Below are positions 34,977 to 44,678 of a stretch of 64,000 nt of DNA, in pieces. The notes under the pieces are model-generated. The model had not been told where the DNA came from. It saw nothing but the letters and a program-made list of their open reading frames with translations, and ran no database searches. The stretch is from the NCBI RefSeq assembly GCF_003856835.1, contig NZ_CP034145.1, positions 806,001-870,000 on the forward strand, in the 5' to 3' direction. A program made the translations under genes and the position numbers. This DNA comes from Haloplanus aerogenes. GTDB taxonomy: Archaea; Halobacteriota; Halobacteria; Halobacteriales; Haloferacaceae. The first letter of the stretch is position 1. Each line of letters starts with the position of its first letter.

Positions 34977-36067
34977 TCCGCCGCGACCAGGTGCTCTCGC
35001 ATCCAGTCGGCCGCCCGCGGCCGGTAGCGGGTGACGCGGTTCTTGCAGACGTGGTCGCCGTCGGGGTAGTACAGCAGTTCCCCGTTCGGCGCCCGTTCGG
35101 CGATGCGCCGGGTCTGCTCCGGCGGGACGACGGTGTCGTTGCCGCCGGCGATCATCAGCGCCGGCGCGGTCAGGTTCTCGATGTCACCCCGCAGCGTCAT
35201 CTGCTCCGTAATCTCGTCGGCCTCGACGAACGAGTCCGTGTGGCAGGCGTGGAGGAAGCCGTCGCGCATCGACACCGAACTGTACAGCGAGGCGGGGCCG
35301 ACGCTGAACGGGCCGGCGAGGCCGACGCAGGCGTCGAACCGGTCGTCGTTCGCGGCGACGTGCGGGGCGTAGAACCCGCCGATAGAGACGCCGTAGATGC
35401 CCAGACGCGTGGCATCGACCCCGTCCGTGCCCTGCATGTGGTCGACGACGGCCGAGATGGCCTCGTGGTAATCCGGCGTCATCGGCCGATCGTACCACAT
35501 CTCGCCCTGCCCGGGGCCGTCGACGGCGAGGGTGGCGATGCCGCGAGCGTGGAAGTCCGACGCCCGCGTGTGCTGTTCTTCCTTCGTCGAATCCAGCCCG
35601 GACAGCACGAGGACCAGCGGTGACTCGTCGAGGCCGTCCGGGGTCGCGTCGGGCACGCGCAGGTAGCCGGGGATGTCGCTCCCGCCGGGGAACGGCACTT
35701 CGATGCGCTCCGCCGGTGGGTCGAGATGCGGTGCGGCCTTCCCCCACAGTTCGACGGCCCGGCGGTGGGCCTGCTCCCGTCGGCTCTCGTCGGCGAACCA
35801 CGCGAACGAGCCGAAGTGGCAGTACATGGATGCGCGCAGGAAGTGTTCGCCGGCGCTCGTCGAGTTACCCGCTGCCTCGGCCTCGTGACCGAGTTCGGCG
35901 TGGTCCTCCCCTACCGCGGCGAAGGCGTCACACCACTCGTCCCACGTCTCGATCTCTGCCCGCAGGTTCTGCAGATCGTATCGGTCCAGCCCCTTCGCGA
36001 GGAAGCGCGTCCACCAGCGGTCGAATCGATCTTCGACGAACTCGCGGCCGCGGTCGTCGTCGGTCAT
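34973..36067 (-). CDS. alpha/beta-hydrolase (esterase FrsA-like)
   Basis: A 364-residue alpha/beta hydrolase. The nucleophile elbow is GVSIGGFYA (Ser near residue 222), the acid lies in AGGNDTVVPP, and DGDHVCKN holds the catalytic His near the C-terminus. An N-terminal ~100-residue helical cap precedes the hydrolase core, as in FrsA/DUF1100-type esterases. It may hydrolyse short-chain esters or act as a carboxylic-ester hydrolase in peptide or lipid metabolism. It is convergent with the cyclodeaminase-family gene. Confidence 0.8.
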   Translation of the reverse strand: MTDDDRGREFVEDRFDRWWTRFLAKGLDRYDLQNLRAEIETWDEWCDAFAAVGEDHAELGHEAEAAGNSTSAGEHFLRASMYCHFGSFAWFADESRREQAHRRAVELWGKAAPHLDPPAERIEVPFPGGSDIPGYLRVPDATPDGLDESPLVLVLSGLDSTKEEQHTRASDFHARGIATLAVDGPGQGEMWYDRPMTPDYHEAISAVVDHMQGTDGVDATRLGIYGVSIGGFYAPHVAANDDRFDACVGLAGPFSVGPASLYSSVSMRDGFLHACHTDSFVEADEITEQMTLRGDIENLTAPALMIAGGNDTVVPPEQTRRIAERAPNGELLYYPDGDHVCKNRVTRYRPRAADWMREHLVAAD

Positions 36068-36211
36068 CGGTTCCTCCGGTCGCAGTCTCTTGGTCGAATT
36101 CGCGACGCTACCGCCGTCCTCGTCTCCTGTCGGGCGTACACGTTGATCGCACAGTTGGAGACGATTCTGTTAAACGTTTCTCCGGAACGATTATACGATA
36201 CCCGCGGCGGT

Positions 36212-36436
36212 TCAGTCTTCCGTCGGTGCGACGGCGTCGAGCACTTTCGTCACTAGCCAGATCAGGAGCAGAAACGGCATCAGCGGGAGCAGGAGGATCA
36301 TCATGCCCAGAAAGATGCTCCAGCCGATAGCGTCCATCTCGGCGTCGGCGTGCGCCCGAAACGGCTTGCCGAGGGTGCGATAGACCGTCTTCGCAGGATC
36401 GAGTGCCGGTTCGTCGGCCGATTCGGCGTCGCTCAT
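36212..36436 (-). CDS. small single-pass or hairpin membrane protein
   Basis: A 74-residue protein with an acidic N-terminus (DAESADEPALDPAK), a basic segment and a long hydrophobic stretch (about residues 39-65, SIFLGMMILLLPLMPFLLLIWLV) that could form one long or two short helices. No family is recognised. The start at 36436 removes a short upstream extension. It follows the leuS gene on the opposite side of a 45-bp gap and is read in the opposite direction from the kinase farther on. Confidence 0.65.
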   Translation of the reverse strand: MSDAESADEPALDPAKTVYRTLGKPFRAHADAEMDAIGWSIFLGMMILLLPLMPFLLLIWLVTKVLDAVAPTED

Positions 36437-36481
36437 GCGCCGTACGTACGGCCCCGACTGCAATAACTGTTGGCTGGACAA

Positions 36482-39358
36482 CTATTCGATGTGGATCGCC
36501 GGCCGGAAGGGGACGGCGTTGCCGGCGCGGTCGCCGGGATCCGGCGGGTCGGCGTCCTCGGCGTACACCTCGACCGTGGCGTCGAACTCGCGTTCGAGGA
36601 AGGGGACGGCCGCCTCGTAGACGGCGAGTTCGTCCAACTCCTCCAGCGTGTCGACCGTCTCGTCGTCGAGGTCGCGCACGAGTTCGACGAGGTCGCCCAC
36701 GAGGTCGTTGACCGCCTCGCCGCGTTCGCGCAGGTCGGGATCGCTCATCGCCTCGCTCATCGCCGCGCCGACATCCGGCCCGGCCTCGACGACGGCGTCG
36801 AACACCTGCCGTTTCCAGTCGGCGGCGACGTACACCCGGATCGTCTCGGGATCGGTCCCCGTCACGTCGACGATGTCGTTCACGTCCTCGGTGAGGCGTT
36901 CGATCTGTCGCTCCTGCACCTCGACGGCGGGTCGTTCGAGGGCGGGGTCGGCCTCGGGCCACGGGGCGTCCTCCGCTGGTGTCCCCGTCAACGTCTCGTG
37001 GAGTTCGTTCGTCATGAAGGGGACGAAGGGCGCGAGCAGTCGCAGGCGCGTCTCCAGCGCGTGCCGGAGGGTCCACTGTGCGCCCGGTCGACTCCGGTCG
37101 GTCCGGCGGCGGTACCACCGGAGCGCCTCCTCGAAGCCGTAGAAGGCGGTCTGGCTCGCCCCGCGCGTCTCCGAGTTCTCCATCGCCTCGGTCACCTCAC
37201 GAATCGACCCCTGCAGTTTCGAGAGGAGCCACCGGTCGACGTGTTCGAGGTCCTGCGACTCGGGGTCGTCGTCGAACGTCGATCCCGGTTCGTCGGGGAG
37301 CAACTCCTGTGCCCGGTTCCAGAACCGCTCTAGCTGGTTGCGGACGCTCTCGACCTGTCCCGCCCGCCAGTCGTAGTCCTGCCACGGCTCCGCGGAGTTG
37401 AGCAGGAAGAAGCGCACGGTGTCGGCGCCGTAGCGCTCGATGGCCTCGCCCGGCAGGACGACGTGGCCCTTCGAGGACGACATCTTCTCGCCTTCCAGCA
37501 GCCCCATGCCCATGATGACGATGCCCGCTGGCCACTGGGGCTGGTCGAACAGTTCCGCGTGGTGGAACAGGTAGAAGGTGAGGTGGTTGGAGATGAGGTC
37601 GTTCGCGGAGAAGCGGTAGTCGACGGGGTACCAGTAGAGCCACTCCTCGCGCAGGTCGAGGGCGCGCGGATCGGGGTCGTCGACCGCGCCGGGGCCGTAG
37701 AAGAGGGCGTCGAAGAAGTCGCGGTCGAGATCCTCGACCGGAATCTCGCGCAGGCGGGGCGCGATGGTGTAGTACGCCATGTAGATGGTCGAGTCCGAGA
37801 GGGGTTCGATGACGAAGTCGTCGTCCCACGGCAGGCGCGTCCCCAGCCCGTAGTTGCGGATACAGGGCCACTCGTTCAGCCAGTCGATGGTGTGGTCGTA
37901 CTCGTCGCGGGTGTTCTCGGGGATACACTCCATGTTCTCGACGACCCGCTTCGTCGCTTCCTTCCAGTCCTCGTCGTTGTACCGGAGGAACCACGTGTCC
38001 TGTTCGGCCACCTCGACGTCGCCACCACACCGGCAGACGACCTCCTCGGAGAACTCGTACATCGTCCCGAAGTGCCCGGCGTCGACGCCCTGATCGCGGT
38101 AGGCCTCGCGGATGTCCTCGATGACTTCGCCCGCGAACTCGCCGTACGCGTCGTGGAGGCGGCCTGCGTGGAACTCACGGTTGTAGAGTTCCTTCGTCAC
38201 TTCCTCCAGTTCGGGATCGTTCGAGGACGTGACGCCCGCCCGCTCGACGGCGTCTTTCGCCGGCACCTCGCCGTAGTCCTCGATGTCGAGGATCGGCACG
38301 GGTTCGATCCGGTCGACGACCGCGGGGTCGACGCCGTAGCGCTCCATCCGCTCGTCGTCGGCTTTCGCCTCCTGCAAGGCGAGGTAGTCGTCCGGCGAGT
38401 GAGCCGGCACCGACATGACGACGCCGGTGGCGTTGTCGGGGTCGACGAACGTCGCGGGCAGGATGGGCACCTCGTCGCCGGTGACGGGGTTGGTGACCGA
38501 CTCGCCGACGAGATCAGCTCCTACGAACGTCTCCTCGACAGTCACGTCGTGGGCTTGCAGGCGGAGCTTCTCGGTCGCCTGCTCCGAGACGATCCACGTC
38601 TCGCCGTCGACGGTGGCGCGGGCGTACGTGCCCTCGGGATCGACGTAGGCGTTGGTGACGCCGCGCACCGTCTCGGGGCGGAGCGTCGCCATCGGAACCA
38701 CCGCGTCGTCGAGGCCGAATCGGATCAGGGTGTACTCCTGATACTCGGCCTCCTCGCCCTCCAGCAGATCGTGGGTCGTGACCGGCTGTTCTTCGTTCGT
38801 ACAGTATTTGACAGGGTGGAGACCCTTCTCTAGCCGGTCCCGCTCCCGCAGCGTCTCGTACTGCCACGTGATGAACTTCGAGTAGCGGTCGTCGTTGGTA
38901 GTGAACTCGCGGCGCCAGTCGATCGAGAGGCCCAGCGACTTCATCCCCCGCTTGTAGTGTTCCTCGATGAAGTAGCGGGCGTACCCCATCGGCGTCTCCA
39001 GATCCTGAAGGGTCTCCTCTGGCACCTCGTAGGTGTCCCGAAGGACCGAGAGCTGTTCTTCCTCGCCTTTCTTCAGGCGCTCGACGGCGCCGATGATCGG
39101 CGTGCCGGTGACGTGCCAGGCGATGGGAAAGAGGACGTTGTCCCCCCGCTGTCGGCGGTAGCGGGCGTACACGTCCGGTACCGTGTACGTCCGGGCGTGG
39201 CCGATGTGCATCCCGCCGCTCGGGTAGGGGTACGGGACGGTGATGAACGTCACGTCCTCGTCGTCGGACGCTGAGGTGCCGGGATCGGCCTCGTACTGGC
39301 CCGTCTCGGCCCAGCGCTCCCGCCAGCGCTCCTCGATGTCCTGCGGGTCGTAGTCCAT
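36482..39358 (-). CDS. leuS: leucyl-tRNA synthetase
   Basis: A 958-residue class I aminoacyl-tRNA synthetase charging tRNA-Leu. The HIGH motif appears as MHIGHAR (about residue 60) and the KMSKS motif as EKMSSSKG. The CP1 editing insertion (TLRPETVRGVTNAYVDP, then VMSVPAHSPDDY) lies between them, and a C-terminal anticodon-binding region is present. Length and domain order fit the archaeal type. I chose the ATG at 39358 (MDYDPQDI); the upstream frame to 39457 has no family similarity. A TATA-like TTATTTTAGG lies about 27 bp upstream on this strand. Confidence 0.95.
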   Translation of the reverse strand: MDYDPQDIEERWRERWAETGQYEADPGTSASDDEDVTFITVPYPYPSGGMHIGHARTYTVPDVYARYRRQRGDNVLFPIAWHVTGTPIIGAVERLKKGEEEQLSVLRDTYEVPEETLQDLETPMGYARYFIEEHYKRGMKSLGLSIDWRREFTTNDDRYSKFITWQYETLRERDRLEKGLHPVKYCTNEEQPVTTHDLLEGEEAEYQEYTLIRFGLDDAVVPMATLRPETVRGVTNAYVDPEGTYARATVDGETWIVSEQATEKLRLQAHDVTVEETFVGADLVGESVTNPVTGDEVPILPATFVDPDNATGVVMSVPAHSPDDYLALQEAKADDERMERYGVDPAVVDRIEPVPILDIEDYGEVPAKDAVERAGVTSSNDPELEEVTKELYNREFHAGRLHDAYGEFAGEVIEDIREAYRDQGVDAGHFGTMYEFSEEVVCRCGGDVEVAEQDTWFLRYNDEDWKEATKRVVENMECIPENTRDEYDHTIDWLNEWPCIRNYGLGTRLPWDDDFVIEPLSDSTIYMAYYTIAPRLREIPVEDLDRDFFDALFYGPGAVDDPDPRALDLREEWLYWYPVDYRFSANDLISNHLTFYLFHHAELFDQPQWPAGIVIMGMGLLEGEKMSSSKGHVVLPGEAIERYGADTVRFFLLNSAEPWQDYDWRAGQVESVRNQLERFWNRAQELLPDEPGSTFDDDPESQDLEHVDRWLLSKLQGSIREVTEAMENSETRGASQTAFYGFEEALRWYRRRTDRSRPGAQWTLRHALETRLRLLAPFVPFMTNELHETLTGTPAEDAPWPEADPALERPAVEVQERQIERLTEDVNDIVDVTGTDPETIRVYVAADWKRQVFDAVVEAGPDVGAAMSEAMSDPDLRERGEAVNDLVGDLVELVRDLDDETVDTLEELDELAVYEAAVPFLEREFDATVEVYAEDADPPDPGDRAGNAVPFRPAIHIE

Positions 39359-39480
39359 ATCCCGGGACAGGGATTCCCGACCTAAAATAACTCCTATCCC
39401 GCCGGCAGAGCCACGATTATCGCCGCTGATCACCGCCGATAAGGGCTCATTATCCACCGACCGCGCCCCGGTAAGGAACC

Positions 39481-39490
39481 ATTATATATG
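39481..39490 (+). promoter_or_regulatory. TATA-like box of the histidine kinase gene
   Basis: An ATTATATATG box lies 35-44 bp before the GTG at 39525, so the transcript would have a short leader of about ten bases carrying the GGTGAG ribosome-binding-type sequence. Confidence 0.45.
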
Positions 39491-39524
39491 CCTCTCCGGA
39501 TCTACTTGCCCTGGTGAGCATATC

Positions 39525-41012
39525 GTGAGGGTATCGTCGCTCGGTCGCCTGATCGGCACGGCCGTCGTCGGTGGGCTCGGCGTCGCGTTGATGGCGGTCT
39601 GGTACGCCGAGATCAGTGGCCAGCCGTGGTGGTCCCCGGTTACCGTCGCCCCCTTCGGGCTCGCCGTCCTCCTCCTCGCTGCCGCCGTCTGGCTCTTCCG
39701 GAGCGACCTCGACGGCCGGATCGCGCTTCGCGTTCCCCTGACGACCGTCGTCGGCATGCTCGTCTTCGGCTCGTTCGGCGTGTTCGTCGCGTTCGACCTC
39801 CTCTCCACCGTGACCGACGTTCGGTCCACGCTGGTCGTGTTGCACTTCGTCAGCGTCGGCGGCGCTGTCGGCGTACTCGTCGGCCTGTTCGCAGCGAAAC
39901 AGGCGACGACGATCCGGACGCTCCGCACCCGTGAGGTGTCCCTCCGTCGATCCCGCGACGAGTACCAGGACCTCTTCGACGGGATCGGGGATACGGTGCT
40001 CGTCCACGACACGGACGGCGTCATCATCGCCGCCAACGACACGGCACACGACCGGTTGGGATACGACGCCGGCCAGCTCGTCGGCCGCCGGATCGATGTG
40101 GTCGAAAACGGGAGCGTCGACGAGACGGACGCGGACGATGCCGATTCCGGAGACGAGGCCGACGTGGACGACCGCCCGACCGCCGACCGTCTCGTCTACG
40201 AGACGGTCCATACGACTGCCGACGGCGACACGATTCCGGTCGAGGTGAGTGCCACGTTCATCCGTTACGACGGTGCGCCGGCGGTGCTCTCGGTCGCCCG
40301 CGACATCGCCCAGCGTCGCGCGTCCGAACGAGAACTGGAACGCAAGCGCGATCAGCTTCGGGCGCTCAACCGCGTCCTCCGCCACGACATCCGCAACGAC
40401 ATGCAGATCGTCCTCGGTCTGGGGCGCCTCCTCCACGACCACGTCGACGACGAGGGCGAGGAGTATCTCCGGACGATCATCGACACCGGCGAACACGTCG
40501 TCGAACTCACGCGGAGTTCGCGTGACCTCGCGCGGACGGTCGCCGGCGAGACGGAACTCCCGCTGGAGTCGGTTTCACTGGCCGACACGCTGCAGGCAGA
40601 GATCGACCGCCGACAGGAGGCGTTCGGTCACGCCACCATCTCGCTCGAGGGCGACGTTCCGGACGTGAACGTGCAGGCGAACGATCTACTGGCGTCGGTG
40701 TTCCGGAACCTGCTGAACAACGCCATCCAGCACAGCGACCGGGACGAACCGGAGGTGGAGGTCACCGCCGACATCACGCGTGGTGACCACACGGCCATCG
40801 TTCGCGTCGCCGACAACGGTCCGGGAATCGTCGCCGATCGGCAGGAGACGGTGTTCGGCAAGGGGGAGAAAGGCATCGAGAGCGAAGGGACTGGTCTCGG
40901 CCTCTATCTCGTCCAGTCGCTGATCGACCACTACGGGGGCGAGGTGTGGATCGAGGACAACGAGCCACGGGGAACCGTGGTGGTCGTCGAACTACCGATT
41001 GCGGAGGAGTAG
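39525..41012 (+). CDS. membrane-bound PAS sensor histidine kinase
   Basis: A 495-residue kinase with four hydrophobic helices in the first ~120 residues, a PAS domain (about 145-265) containing an acidic insert (ETDADDADSGDEADVDD), the HisKA H-box RHDIRNDMQ (His near residue 286) and a C-terminal ATPase with N-box VFRNLLNNAIQH and G-box FGKGEKGIESEGTGLG. It probably senses a membrane or redox signal. No response regulator is next to it. Start is the GTG at 39525, since the frame continues with the first helix directly. It shares its H-box and G-box style with the kinase at 42470-43882. Confidence 0.88.
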   Translation: MRVSSLGRLIGTAVVGGLGVALMAVWYAEISGQPWWSPVTVAPFGLAVLLLAAAVWLFRSDLDGRIALRVPLTTVVGMLVFGSFGVFVAFDLLSTVTDVRSTLVVLHFVSVGGAVGVLVGLFAAKQATTIRTLRTREVSLRRSRDEYQDLFDGIGDTVLVHDTDGVIIAANDTAHDRLGYDAGQLVGRRIDVVENGSVDETDADDADSGDEADVDDRPTADRLVYETVHTTADGDTIPVEVSATFIRYDGAPAVLSVARDIAQRRASERELERKRDQLRALNRVLRHDIRNDMQIVLGLGRLLHDHVDDEGEEYLRTIIDTGEHVVELTRSSRDLARTVAGETELPLESVSLADTLQAEIDRRQEAFGHATISLEGDVPDVNVQANDLLASVFRNLLNNAIQHSDRDEPEVEVTADITRGDHTAIVRVADNGPGIVADRQETVFGKGEKGIESEGTGLGLYLVQSLIDHYGGEVWIEDNEPRGTVVVVELPIAEE

Positions 41013-41067
41013 CGGAACCGGAACGGGAGGGAAAATACAGCAACGCGACAGATCGTGGCGCAGTCGC

Positions 41068-41499
41068 TTACTCGACGTCGATGTGGCGCACGTCCACGTC
41101 GGCTTCGACGGGGATCGACACCGTCAGCACGCCGTTGCGGTAGATCGCGTTTGCGCCTTCACCGTCGACGTCGGCGGGGAGACGGATCGTGCGGCGCATC
41201 GTGTGGTGGCGGCGCTCGCGGCGGACGTACGCGTCCTCGTCGACGCTCGACTCCACGTCGGACTCGGCGCGGATCGTCAGGAGGTCGCCGTCGACGGAGA
41301 TGTCGAAGTCCTCCTTCTCGAAGCCGGGTACGTCGGCCGTCACGACGATCTCGTCGTCGTGGTGCGCGATGTCGACCGCGAAGTCGGCCTCGCCGGACTC
41401 GTAGCCGGGCCGGTTGTATCGCCCGAGGACACCCCATCGGTCCTGAGTCATGCGGTCGAAGAGGTCGTCGAAGTCACTGAAGTAGTTGTTCGGTTGCAT
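41068..41499 (-). CDS. Hsp20/alpha-crystallin small heat-shock protein
   Basis: A 143-residue small heat-shock protein acting as an ATP-independent holdase. The alpha-crystallin domain shows DIAHHDDEIVVTADVPGFEKEDFDISVDGDLLTIRAE (about residues 43-79) and the conserved strand NGVLTVSIPV near the C-terminus. N-terminal residues FSDFDDLFDRM form the short helix typical of archaeal sHSPs. It is alone between convergent and same-strand neighbours and might be heat induced. Confidence 0.92.
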   Translation of the reverse strand: MQPNNYFSDFDDLFDRMTQDRWGVLGRYNRPGYESGEADFAVDIAHHDDEIVVTADVPGFEKEDFDISVDGDLLTIRAESDVESSVDEDAYVRRERRHHTMRRTIRLPADVDGEGANAIYRNGVLTVSIPVEADVDVRHIDVE

Positions 41500-41603
41500 T
41501 GGTAATCGCCACTTCCATAGAGGCTCGCTGAGGAGATAAATAGCGCTGGATCTGAGTTAGCTATTTGCACGGTAGCGGAACCGAGCAACCAGTATTCGGC
41601 GAT

Positions 41604-42407
41604 TCAGACGACGTGACGTGTGTCGTAGGACCCGAGGCGACGCACCCAGCCGTCGGCGGCAATCGCCTCTACCTCCTCGACGGCCTCGCGGGCGGGGCGC
41701 TCGTAGAGTCCCGCCTCGAAGTCGATGTGGAAGAGATAGTCACCGAGGCGGTCGCCGGTCGGCCGGGATTCCACGCGCGAGAGGTTGATGTCGCGGTCCG
41801 CGAACGCCTCCAGCAGTTCCAAGAGGAGGCCGGGGTAGTTCGCGTTCGGGTTGACGATGATCGTCGACTTCCCGCCGGCGTCGGAGCGTTCATCGGCGGG
41901 CGAGATGGCGAAGAATCGGGTGGCGTTGGAGTCGCGGTCCTGAATGTCCTCCGCGAGCACCCGGAGGTCGTCGCCCGCGTTGTCCGGGTGGGCGATGGCG
42001 GCGACGGACGGGTCTTCGCGGGCGTGTTCGACGCCACGGGCCGTGCTCGCGACGGCTTCCAGCGTCACGTCCGGATATTCGGCTTCGAGGAAGGAGCGAC
42101 ACTGGGCGAGCGCCTGCGAGTGGCTCGCGACCACGTCGAACTCCTCGGACTGGGCGATCAGTGCGTGGCGGATCGGGGTGACGACCTCCTCGACGACGCC
42201 CACGTCGTAGTTCGCGAGGGCGTCGAGCGTCTCCGTCACACTCCCCTCGATGCTGTTCTCGATGGGGACGACACCACGGCGATACTCGCCGTTCGCGACC
42301 GCCTCGACGATAGTGGTCACGGACTCGCTGAAGGTCACCTCGTCGGCAACCGACCGCGCGGCGCGGTGGGAGTACGTCCCTGCCGGGCCGAGCGTGATGG
42401 CTTCCAT
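41604..42407 (-). CDS. pheA: prephenate dehydratase
   Basis: A 267-residue prephenate dehydratase (phenylalanine synthesis). The start ITLGPAGTYSHRAA is the family N-terminus, and GVVPIENSIEGSV (about residues 56-68) is the substrate-binding signature. A C-terminal ACT domain (about 185-255) with the ESRPTGDRLGDYLFHIDFE motif suggests feedback control by phenylalanine. I chose the ATG at 42407; the ATG nine codons upstream is possible but not conserved. Confidence 0.94.
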   Translation of the reverse strand: MEAITLGPAGTYSHRAARSVADEVTFSESVTTIVEAVANGEYRRGVVPIENSIEGSVTETLDALANYDVGVVEEVVTPIRHALIAQSEEFDVVASHSQALAQCRSFLEAEYPDVTLEAVASTARGVEHAREDPSVAAIAHPDNAGDDLRVLAEDIQDRDSNATRFFAISPADERSDAGGKSTIIVNPNANYPGLLLELLEAFADRDINLSRVESRPTGDRLGDYLFHIDFEAGLYERPAREAVEEVEAIAADGWVRRLGSYDTRHVV

Positions 42408-42469
42408 GCCACCCGGTTGCGCGGAGAGGGGCAAAAGCGCGTCGGGTTACCGGCGGACGGTCGCCGGTC

Positions 42470-43882
42470 TCACGCGAGTCGGAGGCGGACGTTGAACACG
42501 CTCCCCCGTGGCTCGTTGTCGTTGATCCAGACGGCCCCGCCGTAGTGGTCGACGAGCGTGTACACCAGATAGAGGCCGAGGCCAGTCCCCTCGCTGTCGA
42601 TGCCTTTCTTCCCCTTGCCGAACACCGTCTCCCGCCGGCCGGGGTCGATGCCCGGCCCGTCGTCGGCCACCTGAACCAGCACCCAGCCGTCCTCGACCTC
42701 GGCGGACACCTCGACGGTGGGTTCGTCCCGGTCGTGGTGCTGGATGGCGTTGTTCAGCAGGTTCCGGAACACCGACCGGAGCATGTCGTTCGCCGTCACC
42801 TCGACCAGCGGGACGTTCCCTCGGGTTCGGATCGTCGCGTCCGGGTAACTGGACGACGCCTCCCGAACCTCGCGGTCGAGGACGAACGACAGGTTCGTCG
42901 GTTCGAGGTCGTCGTCCGCCTCCGAGACCAGCGCGTCCATCAACTCGTCCATCAGATCGGTGAGTTCGACGACGTGTTCGACTCGCGTCTTGATCGTCTC
43001 CAAGTGCGGTTGCTCCGCGTCGTCCGAGAGGTCGTCCAGCAGGTCGGTCATCCCCTGTACGAGCTGCATATCGTTGCGGATGTCGTGTCTCACGATCCGG
43101 TTGAGGAGTTCCAGCCGCTCGTTCTGTTCTTCCAGCACCTGCTGGTACTCCCGCGTCTCGGTCACGTCCTTGATCGCGCCGTCGAGATACGTCTCGCCAT
43201 CGGTCCCCTCGAAGCGACAGACGGTGATCAGCCCCCAGAACGTGTCGCCGGTCAGCGTCCGAAGGCGGATCTTCTCGGTCACCATGTCCCGTTCGGCCAG
43301 CGCGTCGAAAAACGCCCGGAAGTCGTCCGCGTCGTCGTAGATCTCCTCCACGGGCGTCGACAGCAGGTCGACCTTCGCGTCGGCGTCGAACAGGTCGACC
43401 ATGGTCGGGTTGGCCTCGACGAACGTGCCGTCCCGTTTCGCCCGGAAGATACCCGTCGGGACGTGTTCGACCAGTTCCTCGAACCGGCCGAGTTCGTCCC
43501 GGCGGCGCTTGCGCTCGGTCACGTCACGGACGGTCGTCAGCACGCACTCCTCGTCGCCGAGTTCGGCCAGCGACGCGGAGAGTTCCACCCAGAACGGCTC
43601 CCCGTCCCGCCGTCGGAGTCGCCACTCGACGGTCGCGCCGTCGTCGCGGGCGGTCGCAACCAGTTCCCGCATCGCCGCGTCCGGCTGCCACCCGTCGCTC
43701 AGCAGGTTGCCGACGTGCCGTCCGACGAGGGTGCCGTGGTCGAAGCCGCTCATCGACGCGAACCGATCGTTGGCGTCCCGGACGGTGCCCGTTTCCGGAT
43801 CGAACACGAGCAATCCGTCCGAGACGTGTTCGAAGAGGGCACGGTATCCCGGTCCGGCGTCGACCGTGGCCCGGTTGTTCAC
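42470..43882 (-). CDS. soluble multi-PAS sensor histidine kinase
   Basis: A 470-residue kinase without membrane helices. Two PAS domains (about residues 12-120 and 135-250) precede the H-box RHDIRNDMQ (His near residue 266) and a C-terminal ATPase domain with FRNLLNNAIQH (N-box) and FGKGKKGIDSEGTGLG (G-box). It resembles the kinase at 39525 in its catalytic core but lacks membrane helices, so it may sense a cytoplasmic signal. No response regulator is adjacent; haloarchaea have many such orphan kinases. Confidence 0.88.
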   Translation of the reverse strand: MNNRATVDAGPGYRALFEHVSDGLLVFDPETGTVRDANDRFASMSGFDHGTLVGRHVGNLLSDGWQPDAAMRELVATARDDGATVEWRLRRRDGEPFWVELSASLAELGDEECVLTTVRDVTERKRRRDELGRFEELVEHVPTGIFRAKRDGTFVEANPTMVDLFDADAKVDLLSTPVEEIYDDADDFRAFFDALAERDMVTEKIRLRTLTGDTFWGLITVCRFEGTDGETYLDGAIKDVTETREYQQVLEEQNERLELLNRIVRHDIRNDMQLVQGMTDLLDDLSDDAEQPHLETIKTRVEHVVELTDLMDELMDALVSEADDDLEPTNLSFVLDREVREASSSYPDATIRTRGNVPLVEVTANDMLRSVFRNLLNNAIQHHDRDEPTVEVSAEVEDGWVLVQVADDGPGIDPGRRETVFGKGKKGIDSEGTGLGLYLVYTLVDHYGGAVWINDNEPRGSVFNVRLRLA

Positions 43883-43927
43883 GTTGGGCGTGAGATGGAG
43901 GGGAGTATAAACGTACGCCCCCGGTTA

Positions 43928-44635
43928 TCAGTTCGTATAACAGATGTCGACGAAGTTGCGGAGGATCGTCAGTCCCGTCTCGCCGCTCTTCTCGGGGTGG
44001 AACTGCGTGCCGAACACGAGGCCATCCTCACTCGCGATAACGGCGGGGAAAGTGCGGCCGTGGTCGGCCGTGGCGACGACCGCCTCGTCGTCGTCGGGGA
44101 CGGCGTAGTAGGAGTGAACGAAGTAGGCGTACTCGCCGTCGACGGAGCCACCGCTCCCGTCCTCGCGCTCCGGTGCCGCCGCCGGGTCGACGCCCGAGAC
44201 GAGCGGGTGTTCCCGCTCGACGGCCAACTGGTTCCAGCCCATGTGCGGCACTTTCTGCCCCTCGTCGAAGCGGACGTTCCGGCCGGGGACGAAATCGAGG
44301 CCGACGACTTCGCCCTCGCCAGCGTGGTCGGCCTCCTCGCTCGACGTGAGGAGCATCTGCATTCCGAGACAGATGCCGAAAACTGGCTGACCGCGGTCGA
44401 CTGCCTCCGCGAGGGCCTCGCGGTACGGGCCGGCGTTCTCCATCCCTTCGCGGAACGCGCCGACGCCCGGGAGGACGATGCCGTCGGCGGCGGCGAAGTC
44501 GGCCGGGTCGTCCGTGATCGTCACGCTCGCGCCGGCGCGTTCGAGGCCGCGCGTGGCCGATCGGAGGTTACCGAGGCCGTAATCGACGATGACCACGTCC
44601 GCCAGCGCCTCCGATGGCGGTTGGGACAGGCTCAT
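43928..44635 (-). CDS. hisH: imidazole glycerol phosphate synthase subunit HisH
   Basis: A 235-residue glutamine amidotransferase subunit that feeds ammonia to HisF in histidine synthesis. The class I triad is visible: Cys89 in GICLGMQ, and His with Glu in QFHPEKSG near the C-terminus. YGLGNLRS is the family N-terminal loop. A glycine/serine/aspartate insert (DGSGGSVDGE) lies before the conserved YFVHSYYA strand. HisF is not in this window next to it. The stop is 46 bp from that of the PAS kinase on the same strand. Confidence 0.93.
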   Translation of the reverse strand: MSLSQPPSEALADVVIVDYGLGNLRSATRGLERAGASVTITDDPADFAAADGIVLPGVGAFREGMENAGPYREALAEAVDRGQPVFGICLGMQMLLTSSEEADHAGEGEVVGLDFVPGRNVRFDEGQKVPHMGWNQLAVEREHPLVSGVDPAAAPEREDGSGGSVDGEYAYFVHSYYAVPDDDEAVVATADHGRTFPAVIASEDGLVFGTQFHPEKSGETGLTILRNFVDICYTN

Positions 44636-44678
44636 ACGTGTAGTCGGACGGCGGGGTGCAAGTGGTTTTCCGTTGCAG

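Noticed and set aside
36482-36700. frameshift or early stop in leuS C-terminus
   Set aside because: The frame is continuous through all motifs to the stop at 36482, and the length is normal for the archaeal type.
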